From the NCBI RefSeq assembly GCF_002105465.1, contig NZ_NCSQ01000174.1, positions 154,794-218,793 of the forward strand: DNA of 64,000 nucleotides. Direction: 5' to 3'. Source of the DNA: Aquidulcibacter paucihalophilus (lineage in GTDB: Bacteria; Pseudomonadota; Alphaproteobacteria; Caulobacterales; Aquidulcibacteraceae). Below the pieces are notes generated by a model, which had not been told where the DNA came from, searched no databases, and saw only the letters and a list, made by a program, of their open reading frames with translations. Numbering within the stretch: position 1 is the first letter of the stretch; each line of letters starts with the position of its first letter. Positions 17,320 to 25,240 of this stretch are shown piece by piece. The translations under genes and the position numbers were made by a program.

Positions 17320-18632
17320 CAGCCGTGCATTCTCCTTCGCGTCATGTTTGCTCTGCAGCCAGCGCGCCCACCACGTGGTATCACGCATCAGCGAAGCGTC
17401 CCTTTGCCCGCACCATACCCCTTGTTGGGGAAGTGTGGGCAGATGTCGTTGTCGTTGGAGCAGGCTTTACCGGCATGTCAGCAGCGCTTGATCTGGCCAA
17501 AGCTGGACTAAAGGTTGTTGTTCTAGAAGCCAACGAAGTGGGTGCGGGTGCTTCGGGCCGAAATGGTGGCCTTACCTGTTCTGGCTGGCGGCATGACCAG
17601 AAATGGCTTGAAGCACGCATGGGCCGCGAGGATGCCCGTAAGCTATGGTTGCTCGCCGAAGAAGCCAAAGCGGACCTTTTGGCACGTATGCGGGACTTGC
17701 AAATTGAGGCCGATTGGGCCCCGGGGCAAATCTTTGCCGCGCACACCCCGGGCCTGATGCGAGCCTTGGATGAAGACGCGGAATTTATGGCGCGCGAGTA
17801 TGGCTATGAACGGCCCCATCGGCTGGATCGTGAGCACGTTGAGGAGGCGCTTGGAACCTCCGCTTATCATGGCGGCTGGCGCGACCCATCGGCTGGGCAC
17901 GTGCACCCACTCAAGTTACTCTATGGGCTGACGCAAGCGGCCCTCGTCGCTAAAGCGGATCTGCATGAGAACAGCCGCGTCCTTGAAATTGGCGTCAACG
18001 GCGGCAAGCGCTTTGCCAGAACCGCAAATGGTCGGGTCGTGGCGGAGCATATCCTCTTGTGCGGCGATGGCTATTTAGACGGCATCGAACCTGATGTCGA
18101 AGCGCGCGTTCTGCCAATCGGCAGCTTTGTCGTCGCAACCGAGCCCTTACCGATCACGAGCCCAATTTTGCCGCACCATGATTCGGCGATGGATACGCGC
18201 TTTGTCGTCAATTATTGGCGCAAGACAGCCGATCATCGCTTGATATTTGGGGGGGGCGAAAAATACACGCCTAGCTGGCCGAAAGACGTTGAAAGCTTCG
18301 TGCGGCGCAATCTGGTTAAAATCTATCCCGACCTCAGCGCTATTCAGGTTACCCATGCTTGGGGTGGAGCACTCGGCATCACCCCAACCCGATTGCCTTT
18401 TTTGCGTCAAATCAGGCCCGGCATTCTGTCTGCGTCTGGATACTCGGGTCAAGGCGTTGTTTTAGCACCTTATTTTGGGCGCATCCTTGCGGCATGTGTT
18501 TTGGGTCAACAGCGTGACTATGACGTGCTCGACCGTATGCCCGTACCCCATTTCCCAGGTGGCCGGGCGCTCCGCTGGCCGCTTTTGACCGCAGCCATGT
18601 CTTGGTATGCGCTGCGAGATAAATTACCGTGA
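17316..18632 (+). CDS. FAD-dependent amine oxidase, gamma-glutamylputrescine oxidoreductase type (PuuB-like)
   Basis: A 438-residue DAO-family flavoprotein. The ADP-binding motif is VVVVGAGFTGMSAALDLA (about 43-60), followed by VVLEANEVGAGASGRNGG, and SYYAAS-type TWYHASAKRP before it, typical of the PuuB group. The C-terminal part has WGGALGITPTRLPFLRQI and SGYSGQGVVLAP. These enzymes oxidise gamma-glutamylputrescine or related amines. The ATG at 17316 lies inside the operator palindrome and lacks a ribosome site; the in-frame GTG at 17325 is an alternative. SSADH follows 29 bp later, so the two form an operon. No puuA homologue is in view. Confidence 0.8.
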   Translation: MTAVHSPSRHVCSAASAPTTWYHASAKRPFARTIPLVGEVWADVVVVGAGFTGMSAALDLAKAGLKVVVLEANEVGAGASGRNGGLTCSGWRHDQKWLEARMGREDARKLWLLAEEAKADLLARMRDLQIEADWAPGQIFAAHTPGLMRALDEDAEFMAREYGYERPHRLDREHVEEALGTSAYHGGWRDPSAGHVHPLKLLYGLTQAALVAKADLHENSRVLEIGVNGGKRFARTANGRVVAEHILLCGDGYLDGIEPDVEARVLPIGSFVVATEPLPITSPILPHHDSAMDTRFVVNYWRKTADHRLIFGGGEKYTPSWPKDVESFVRRNLVKIYPDLSAIQVTHAWGGALGITPTRLPFLRQIRPGILSASGYSGQGVVLAPYFGRILAACVLGQQRDYDVLDRMPVPHFPGGRALRWPLLTAAMSWYALRDKLP

Positions 18633-18661
18633 TGCGAAGCCACGGCTGAGGAGGCCAAAAC

Positions 18662-20107
18662 GTGAAGCTGTCTAATCCACGCCTACTCCGTACCCAATGT
18701 CTCATTGATGGCCACTGGATCGGCGACGGCGATGAAGAAATTTTCAACCCCGCAACCGGGGCTGTTTTGGGTAAAGTGCCCAGACTGGGTCACGACGCTG
18801 CGGAAAAAGCTGTTGCCGCGGCCCATGCCGCCCTACCTGCTTGGCGCAGCCAAACCGCAAAGGAAAGAAGCGCCATTCTGCGCCAGTGGTTTGACCTGAT
18901 CATGGCCAACCTAGAAGATTTGGCGCAGATCTTGACGGCAGAACAAGGCAAGCCACTATCCGAAGCCCGCGGCGAAATCGCTTACGCCGCGTCTTTCATT
19001 GAGTTTTTTGCTGAAGAGGCCAAGCGCATCCGCGGAGAGACGCTTCCGTCACCAAAAGCCGATGGCCGCATCATGGTCTTACGCCAGCCCTTGGGAGTCG
19101 TGGCAGCCATCACGCCTTGGAATTTCCCGGCGGCCATGATTGCACGCAAAGTAGGTCCCGCGCTGGCGGTAGGCTGCACCATGGTTCTAAAGCCCGCCCC
19201 AGAAACCCCGCTCACCGCACTCGCCCTCGCGGATTTGGCTTGTGAGGCGGGCGTGCCAGCGGGTGTATTGAACGTTGTGACGGGCGATGCCGTCGCCATC
19301 GGTCAAGCGTGGTGCGCGAGCGAGATCGTACGGGGGCTGTCGTTTACAGGCTCAACCCCAATTGGCAAACTTTTGATGCGCCAATGCGCTGATACGGTCA
19401 AAAAACTGGGACTTGAACTTGGCGGAAATGCACCCTTCATCGTCTTTGATGATGCAGATATTGATACGGCCGTAGACGGGGCCATGGCGTCTAAGTTCCG
19501 TAACATGGGCCAAACCTGCGTATGTGCGAATCGGATTTATGTCCAAGAAAACATCCATGATGCCTTCGTTGCCAAACTGACGGCCAAAGTCGCCGCCATG
19601 AAAGTGGGACCAGGGACCGAGGAAGGCGTCACACAGGGCCCGCTAATCAACCAGGCAGCTCTCGCCAAAGTTCAAAGCCATGTCGCCGATGCCTTAGCCC
19701 AAGGTGCCAGCCTTCAAACTGGCGGCAAAGTCAGCTCGCTAGGGGGCACGTTCTTTGAACCCACCGTGATCACGGGGGTGACCAGTTCAATGAAGTTTGC
19801 ACAGGAAGAAACCTTTGGTCCGGTCGCACCGATTTTTCGCTTCAAGACCGAGGCAGAAGTAATTGCTGCCGCCAATGATACGCCATTTGGTCTTCAATCC
19901 TATTTTTATACGAAGGATTTGGCCCGCGCGTTCCGGGTTGCCGAAGCGCTTGAAACGGGGATTGTGGGCGTGAATTCGGGGCTAACCTCGTCTGAAGGCG
20001 TACCGTTTGGCGGCATCAAACAAAGCGGCCTAGGCCGCGAAGGATCGCACCACGGTGTCGAAGAATATTTGGAGCTCAAATACGTCTATCTCGGCGGAAT
20101 CTCCTAA
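18662..20107 (+). CDS. gabD: NAD(P)-dependent succinate-semialdehyde dehydrogenase
   Basis: A 481-residue aldehyde dehydrogenase that oxidises succinate semialdehyde to succinate, the last step of GABA and putrescine breakdown. ITPWNFPAAMIARKVGPALA and KPAPETPLTALALADLA are typical of the GabD group; catalytic Glu252 lies in LELGGNAPFIV and Cys286 in GQTCVCANR. The C-terminus has PFGGIKQSGLGREGSHHG. The GTG start at 18662 is set by GAGGAGG. It follows the PuuB-like oxidase and likely shares its operator control. Confidence 0.9.
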   Translation: MKLSNPRLLRTQCLIDGHWIGDGDEEIFNPATGAVLGKVPRLGHDAAEKAVAAAHAALPAWRSQTAKERSAILRQWFDLIMANLEDLAQILTAEQGKPLSEARGEIAYAASFIEFFAEEAKRIRGETLPSPKADGRIMVLRQPLGVVAAITPWNFPAAMIARKVGPALAVGCTMVLKPAPETPLTALALADLACEAGVPAGVLNVVTGDAVAIGQAWCASEIVRGLSFTGSTPIGKLLMRQCADTVKKLGLELGGNAPFIVFDDADIDTAVDGAMASKFRNMGQTCVCANRIYVQENIHDAFVAKLTAKVAAMKVGPGTEEGVTQGPLINQAALAKVQSHVADALAQGASLQTGGKVSSLGGTFFEPTVITGVTSSMKFAQEETFGPVAPIFRFKTEAEVIAAANDTPFGLQSYFYTKDLARAFRVAEALETGIVGVNSGLTSSEGVPFGGIKQSGLGREGSHHGVEEYLELKYVYLGGIS

Positions 20108-20145
20108 GCCGAAACTGTGCATAAGGTGCATCCAATCGCCCGGCG

Positions 20146-20191
20146 TTAATCTTTGTTAACCAATCTTAGCTTAGACTTAACAAAGTGAATC
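20146..20191 (+). promoter_or_regulatory. divL upstream region: CtrA-like box and GANTC site
   Basis: TTAA, six bases, TTAAC at 20146-20160 resembles a CtrA box with one base less than canonical spacing, as at 7854. A CcrM site GAATC lies at 20187-20191, 25 bp before the start codon. The combination suggests cell-cycle control. Confidence 0.4.
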
Positions 20192-20215
20192 AAAACGAGT
20201 GGATGCGTACAGAAA

Positions 20216-22516
20216 GTGCCATTAGACTTGTCAGCCTTTTTAGCCCAATGGGGGCGTGATGTCGTCACCGCGGGCGGAGCCGCGGCCGTGGCCGGCTATT
20301 TGGCGTATCGCTATGGCAAGCAAAGGCGTGTTCCCATTTCGAGCCCCCGTGCCAGTGCCGCCATTGCTGCTTCTGGCTCGGTCGCCTTGGTTTGGCCCGA
20401 TCATGATGATGGCGAAGGCTGGGGCGAACCCGAGGAGGAGGCCGACGCCTCAACGCGGTCAACGCTCCTCAAACGCTTGGATCTAAAGGCACAAAGCCCA
20501 ACCGAAGAACCCAGTACCTTTGATATCCTAGAAGCTTTGGTTGCAGCCTCCGCTGAGCTTGGCACCCGCCTTACGCAATTGCGTCAGCGCGGAGAAGCTT
20601 TCACCTTATCGGTTTTGGGACTTGAAGTTATGGGCAAGCCCCACGGCGCGAAGGCCATTGTCTGGTTGACCCCCGGTGCGGCTGCAGGCGATCTTGCTGG
20701 GGCTGGACAGGCAAGTTTCCCGGCTTGGCGAACCGATAGCCAAGGTGCTCTTTTATGGGCCAATACGTCGTATTTGAAGGCCGTTGAAGCGGTCGATCTC
20801 GAAGATGCACGCGCCCGGGATTGCGCGCTTGATCAAAAGGCGCGTGATGATGCCGCTCAAGCGGCCAAGGGCCAAGCCTCAACCCATACCAGAGCGGTTA
20901 CCATTGATGGCAAGCGTCGCATGTTGCGGATCAGTCTTTTTCCTGCCGACGACGGTGCGTCGGGCATTGCATTTGACGTTACAGAAGAGATTGAGGTGCG
21001 CGACACCTTGGCCCGCGAAGCCAAAGCGCACGAGGAAACCTTAAACCACCTTACCGACGCGGTTGCTGTTTTTGACTCCAGTCGACGCTTAACAACGCAC
21101 AATAGCGCCTTCTCCAATTTGTGGGGCCTTGAGGATGCGTGGTTGAATGATGGCCCAACCCATGGCGAATGGCTGGACCGGTTGCGCCAGTCTGCCAAGA
21201 TTGCAGCGACGCGCGATTTTGCCGCCTGGAAAGCGAAGGAGCTGTCGCATTACCAGGAACCCGGCCTGATTCCTGATGAGACGTGGACCATGCCTGATGG
21301 TCGTATTCTGCGCGTGGCCCGCCAGCGCCAGCCTTCAGGTGGTCTGTTGATCCTGTTTGAGGACATCTCCGATAAGATGGGTCTGCAAGCCCGGTTCAAA
21401 ACATTGATCGAGGTACAGCGCGCCACCTTGGACAAGCTTGGCGAAGGCGTGGCGGTGTTCACGGCTGACGGGCGGCTCTCCTTGGCCAATAGTGCCTTCG
21501 CCCGCATGTGGGGCCTCGACCAAAGTTTCTTAGACGCACTGCCCGAATTTGATTTGGTTGCAGAGCGTGCAATTTTGGTCCATCGCGACGCCGTGTTTTG
21601 GAGTGAATTAAAGGCCCGGATTTCTGATCCCTCACCTCGTTCACGACAAGAGAAACAGGGTGAATTTGTGTGCGCCGATGGCACCAGCCTGACTTGGCTA
21701 ACCCGCCCCCTGCCCGATGGTGCAACGCTGGCGGCCTTTGCTGACGTGACTGCTGCGCGCGAAGTGGAAACTGCTCTGCGCGACAAGGCCGCGGCTTTCC
21801 AAGATGCCGACCGCCTAAAAACCGAGTTTGTGCGTAATGTGAGTTATCAATTGCGTACACCGCTTACGACGATTGGGGGCTATGCCGAACTCTTGGCAGC
21901 AGGTGTTGGCGGCACGTTAACTGAAGCCCAGTCAGATTATCTGAACTCAATCAGCATTGCGTCCAGCCAACTCGAAAAGCTGATCGAGAATATTCTCGAC
22001 CTCGCCATGATTGATGCCGGACAAATGTCGCTAGACTTGGGCGACGTCAATCTGGCCGAAACCCTAGAAGTTACGGCAGAGATCGCGCGGACCAATTCCG
22101 TCAACGACCAAGTGCGGATTGTGGTTGAGTGTGACGAAAGCGCCGGGATCATTCGGGCAGATAAAGCGCGCATCCGGCAGATTTTGTTCAATCTGGTATC
22201 CAATGCGCTGCGCTTTACGGGCAAAGGCGACACCATCACGATTGGTGCTCGTCGCTTTGACGATACGGTTCGGCTTTGGGTCAGCGATACTGGGCCGGGC
22301 ATAGATATGGCGCGGCAAGCTTCTGCTTTTGAAGGCTTTGCCGATGGCGACCGGCGGGCTGGCGTCAGTCTCGCTTTGGTGAAGCGCTTTGTTGAACTAC
22401 ACGGCGGCTGGGTGTCTCTGGCCTCCCCCAATGCCAAAGGGGTTACCGTGTCTTGCTATCTCCCCGCAAAAGCTACCCATTTGCATGCCGCACCCGAACT
22501 CGATCTTGTGAGTTGA
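20216..22516 (+). CDS. divL: Cell-cycle pseudokinase DivL
   Basis: A 766-residue sensor kinase-like protein. An N-terminal membrane helix (about 17-32) is followed by PAS-like regions (about 105-240, 265-390 and 395-510), then an H-box reading NVSYQLRTPLTT, in which Tyr544 takes the place of the phospho-His. That substitution is the hallmark of DivL, which in Caulobacter binds DivK and controls CckA and so CtrA phosphorylation. The ATPase-like domain keeps the N box (LFNLVSNALRF) and G1 box (VSDTGPGID), but the G2 region reads AGVSLALVKRF, lacking the usual glycines. The start is a GTG with a weak ribosome site. Size is close to the 769 residues of Caulobacter DivL. Confidence 0.92.
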   Translation: MPLDLSAFLAQWGRDVVTAGGAAAVAGYLAYRYGKQRRVPISSPRASAAIAASGSVALVWPDHDDGEGWGEPEEEADASTRSTLLKRLDLKAQSPTEEPSTFDILEALVAASAELGTRLTQLRQRGEAFTLSVLGLEVMGKPHGAKAIVWLTPGAAAGDLAGAGQASFPAWRTDSQGALLWANTSYLKAVEAVDLEDARARDCALDQKARDDAAQAAKGQASTHTRAVTIDGKRRMLRISLFPADDGASGIAFDVTEEIEVRDTLAREAKAHEETLNHLTDAVAVFDSSRRLTTHNSAFSNLWGLEDAWLNDGPTHGEWLDRLRQSAKIAATRDFAAWKAKELSHYQEPGLIPDETWTMPDGRILRVARQRQPSGGLLILFEDISDKMGLQARFKTLIEVQRATLDKLGEGVAVFTADGRLSLANSAFARMWGLDQSFLDALPEFDLVAERAILVHRDAVFWSELKARISDPSPRSRQEKQGEFVCADGTSLTWLTRPLPDGATLAAFADVTAAREVETALRDKAAAFQDADRLKTEFVRNVSYQLRTPLTTIGGYAELLAAGVGGTLTEAQSDYLNSISIASSQLEKLIENILDLAMIDAGQMSLDLGDVNLAETLEVTAEIARTNSVNDQVRIVVECDESAGIIRADKARIRQILFNLVSNALRFTGKGDTITIGARRFDDTVRLWVSDTGPGIDMARQASAFEGFADGDRRAGVSLALVKRFVELHGGWVSLASPNAKGVTVSCYLPAKATHLHAAPELDLVS

Positions 22517-22524
22517 ATTGGACC

Positions 22525-24192
22525 TTAGGCACGCGCCAAGGCGGGGCTTTCATCTGGATGATTGGCTATGGCCCCCGCGAGAGCCGCCTCAATCCCTTTC
22601 GCCAAGGATTCAGGCGTGACAGGCTTTGCAATATGGACGTCGCACCCGGCCTGTAAGGCCTGTTCGACATGCTCTTTCATGGCGTTCGCGCTGAGCATGG
22701 CAATGGGCGTGCGGGGGCGGTTGGCGGTCAATTCAAAAGCCCGGATCGCCTGTGTGGCCTTCAAGCCATCCATTTCGGGCATCTGCATATCCATCAAAAC
22801 GACATCAAACTTATCAGCTTGGAAAGCTTCCAAGGCCTTCACGCCATTCTCCACGACGGTAAGGTCCACACCATAGGGCTGTAGGATCATGGCCACAACG
22901 CGTTGATTGGTTGGATGATCCTCGGCCAGTAGAATGCGCAAGAGGCGCTCTGCCGCGCCCGAGGTCGCCACATTTTGCTTCGGCACTTCAGGCTGCATCG
23001 CGCGCAGGATGTCAAATGCATCAAGTGGCATAGACCGTTTCAGCGGCAGCCTGACGGTAAAGGTTGAGCCTTCGTTCGGAATCGACACGACACTGATAGA
23101 GCCGTCCATCATCTCTGACAGGGCCTTACAGATGGACAAGCCAAGACCTGTGCCACCAAATTGGCGGGTGATTGATCCGTCGGCTTGTTCAAAGCGATTG
23201 AACAAGCGGGCGCGGGCTTCTTTATCAAACCCGATACCCGTGTCGGAAACCTTGACGACTAAGGTCGCCACCTCTCCGTCGACTTCGGGTTCGATCACAT
23301 CGACCTGAACCGTAACCTGGCCCTCTTTGGTGAACTTAACCGCATTAGAGGCTAGGTTCGAAACGATCTGGCGAATGCGGACGACATCCCCTTTGAAAAG
23401 CCCGCGCGCGGTTTCCCCAAAACTCAAGCCGAATTTAAGGAATTTCTCCGTCGCGGCTGTCTGCATCAAATGCACAGCCGCCTCGATCGCCTCGACAAGA
23501 TCGAACGTGTCGACCTGAAGGGTAAGCTTGCCTGCTTCGATCTTGGACACGTCAAGGATATCGGTCAAAAAGCGCTCAAGCGTCTGGCCCGACTGACGGA
23601 TGAGGCTAACCATTTCGAACTGCTCATCGCTAAGTGGGGTCCGGCTCAAAGCCCCGGCCAAACCAATGACCCCATTGAGAGGCGTACGAATTTCATGGCT
23701 CATATTGGCGAGGAATATGCTTTTGGCCTTGCTGGCAGATTCCGCCGCAGCCCGGGCTTGGCGGATTGCCGCCTCAGACCGACTGTTTCGAAGCACATAA
23801 GCTAATTGATGGGTTATTAGACGCCAATTGATCGGCTTGACGACAAAGGAGGTCGCGCCAGCGGCAAAGGCCAAATCAATTGCCTCCATATCGTCGCGCC
23901 CGGTAATGACAACAACCGGCAGACCCATCAAACGCGGATCGCGGCCCATGGCTTCCATCAGCTCAAAGCCATTCATATTCGGCATGTCGAGATCGACGAG
24001 CGCCACGTCAAAGTCACCTTTACGCAAAGCTTCCAGCGCAATCAGCCCATCCTCTGCAACACTTACCTCGATACTGGGGCTAGCGAGGTGGGAGACGGCA
24101 AATTCACGCAGGATGGGATCGTCGTCCACAACCAAGACCCGTGCAAAGTCTGTTCGGACGAAATGATCAATGCTTGCGGCGGGCGAACTCAT
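22525..24192 (-). CDS. Hybrid sensor histidine kinase, REC-HisKA-HATPase-REC
   Basis: A 555-residue soluble hybrid kinase. The N-terminal receiver has D67 in LVDLDMPNMNG; the H-box is NMSHEIRTPLNGVIG with His166; the ATPase has NLASNAVKFTKEG, VSDTGIGF and FGGTGLGLSICKALSE; and a second receiver follows with MDMQMPEMDG and the Lys in IAKPVTPESL. There is no membrane segment, so it senses a cytoplasmic partner or signal. It is convergent with divL, with stops 8 bp apart. Its ATG overlaps the stop of a short upstream frame (ATGA). Partner unknown. Confidence 0.9.
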   Translation of the reverse strand: MSSPAASIDHFVRTDFARVLVVDDDPILREFAVSHLASPSIEVSVAEDGLIALEALRKGDFDVALVDLDMPNMNGFELMEAMGRDPRLMGLPVVVITGRDDMEAIDLAFAAGATSFVVKPINWRLITHQLAYVLRNSRSEAAIRQARAAAESASKAKSIFLANMSHEIRTPLNGVIGLAGALSRTPLSDEQFEMVSLIRQSGQTLERFLTDILDVSKIEAGKLTLQVDTFDLVEAIEAAVHLMQTAATEKFLKFGLSFGETARGLFKGDVVRIRQIVSNLASNAVKFTKEGQVTVQVDVIEPEVDGEVATLVVKVSDTGIGFDKEARARLFNRFEQADGSITRQFGGTGLGLSICKALSEMMDGSISVVSIPNEGSTFTVRLPLKRSMPLDAFDILRAMQPEVPKQNVATSGAAERLLRILLAEDHPTNQRVVAMILQPYGVDLTVVENGVKALEAFQADKFDVVLMDMQMPEMDGLKATQAIRAFELTANRPRTPIAMLSANAMKEHVEQALQAGCDVHIAKPVTPESLAKGIEAALAGAIANHPDESPALARA

Positions 24193-24356
24193 ATGGGCAC
24201 CCAGTCCAGAAGGCCGGTCTCAAAGGCCGTACCCGCAAGTCCAACAGGGCAACGCAGCCGGGCCGGCACGCGCAAGCTGCTTGGCTGCATGCGTCGCCCA
24301 GTTTGTAGCATTTGGAGAGGCGTGAAGCTCTGCACCATTGCGTTTATGAATCCCAT
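24189..24356 (-). CDS. Possible 55-residue protein coupled to the hybrid kinase
   Basis: An unrecognised frame starting MGFINAMVQSFTPLQ and ending in FETGLLDWVPI, whose TGA overlaps the kinase ATG as ATGA. The overlap is the main reason to keep it; no clear ribosome site precedes ATG 24356, and a TTG at 24422 would lengthen it to 77 residues. Many alphaproteobacterial kinases have no such partner. The rest of the gap to engB (24357-24581) holds only a short inverted repeat (TTCGCC/GGCGAA at about 24535-24551). Confidence 0.35.
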   Translation of the reverse strand: MGFINAMVQSFTPLQMLQTGRRMQPSSLRVPARLRCPVGLAGTAFETGLLDWVPI

Positions 24357-24581
24357 ACCGACCAAATTGCCCACGTTTTTGGGTAAAATGTCGCAGAAAC
24401 TCCTTAACTTTAGGTCAAGCAAACGGGGGCTTTTTTAAACAAGTCCTTAGCATCAGTCAGAAAATCTAGAGTAGTGAGGTCTTCCAGTCCCAAAAAAGGC
24501 GAAGGAGTTAGCTGCGCGCGCCAAATACTGGGTTATTTTCGCCTAACTGGCGAATATCAGACTGTATTTGAATGAAAAATT

Positions 24582-25238
24582 TTACGTTACCGATAAGGAA
24601 GCGATTTCCTCTCGCAATTGCCCAATGCCGAGGTTTTCATGCGAAGAAATTGGGATAACCTCAGGATGTGCAGCGGGACGCTTCTTGAGGGCCTCTTTTG
24701 TGGCAGCAAGCACCGCGTCCAGCTCCCCCTTCTTCAATTTGTCGACCTTTGTCAGGATGATTTGATACGACAAGGCAGAACTATCCAGCATGCGCATCAC
24801 GTCCAGATCATTTGGCTTTAACCCATGGCGGCTGTCGACCAGAACAAAGGCCCGCTTCAAAGTGGCGCGGCCACGCAAGAAGTCACGCGTTGCTTCGTTC
24901 CAGCGCGCGATCTCTGCCTTTGATGCCACTGCATGGCCATAGCCGGGTAGATCAACAATCCGAATACGCTCAACTTCATCTTTGCCGGCGATGGCAAAGA
25001 AGATCAGTTCGCGGGTGCGCCCGGGTTCTGACGAGGCCCGGGCGAGACCTTTGCGCCCGACCAAAGCATTTACCAAGCTGGACTTGCCGACGTTGGACCG
25101 ACCTGCAAAGCAGACTTCAGGTGCCCCCATGGGCGGCAAGTCTGACATCGTCTTGGCGGCCCACAGAAAGCGCGGCTCCAAGCGAAACAAGCGTTCCCCC
25201 GGCGGGAGGTCACGCATCGGAGCCATTGGTTCAGACAT
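24582..25238 (-). CDS. engB: Ribosome biogenesis GTPase EngB (YsxC/YihA)
   Basis: A 218-residue small GTPase needed for assembly of the large ribosomal subunit and usually for viability. G1 is GRSNVGKSS, G3 is DLPGYG, G4 is TKVDK, and the specific EPGRTRELIFF switch I and the ARWNEATRDFL helix are present. It is the last gene of rpmH-rnpA-yidC-engB, 2 bp after yidC, a gene order conserved in many alphaproteobacteria. Confidence 0.96.
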   Translation of the reverse strand: MSEPMAPMRDLPPGERLFRLEPRFLWAAKTMSDLPPMGAPEVCFAGRSNVGKSSLVNALVGRKGLARASSEPGRTRELIFFAIAGKDEVERIRIVDLPGYGHAVASKAEIARWNEATRDFLRGRATLKRAFVLVDSRHGLKPNDLDVMRMLDSSALSYQIILTKVDKLKKGELDAVLAATKEALKKRPAAHPEVIPISSHENLGIGQLREEIASLSVT

Positions 25239-25240
25239 AA

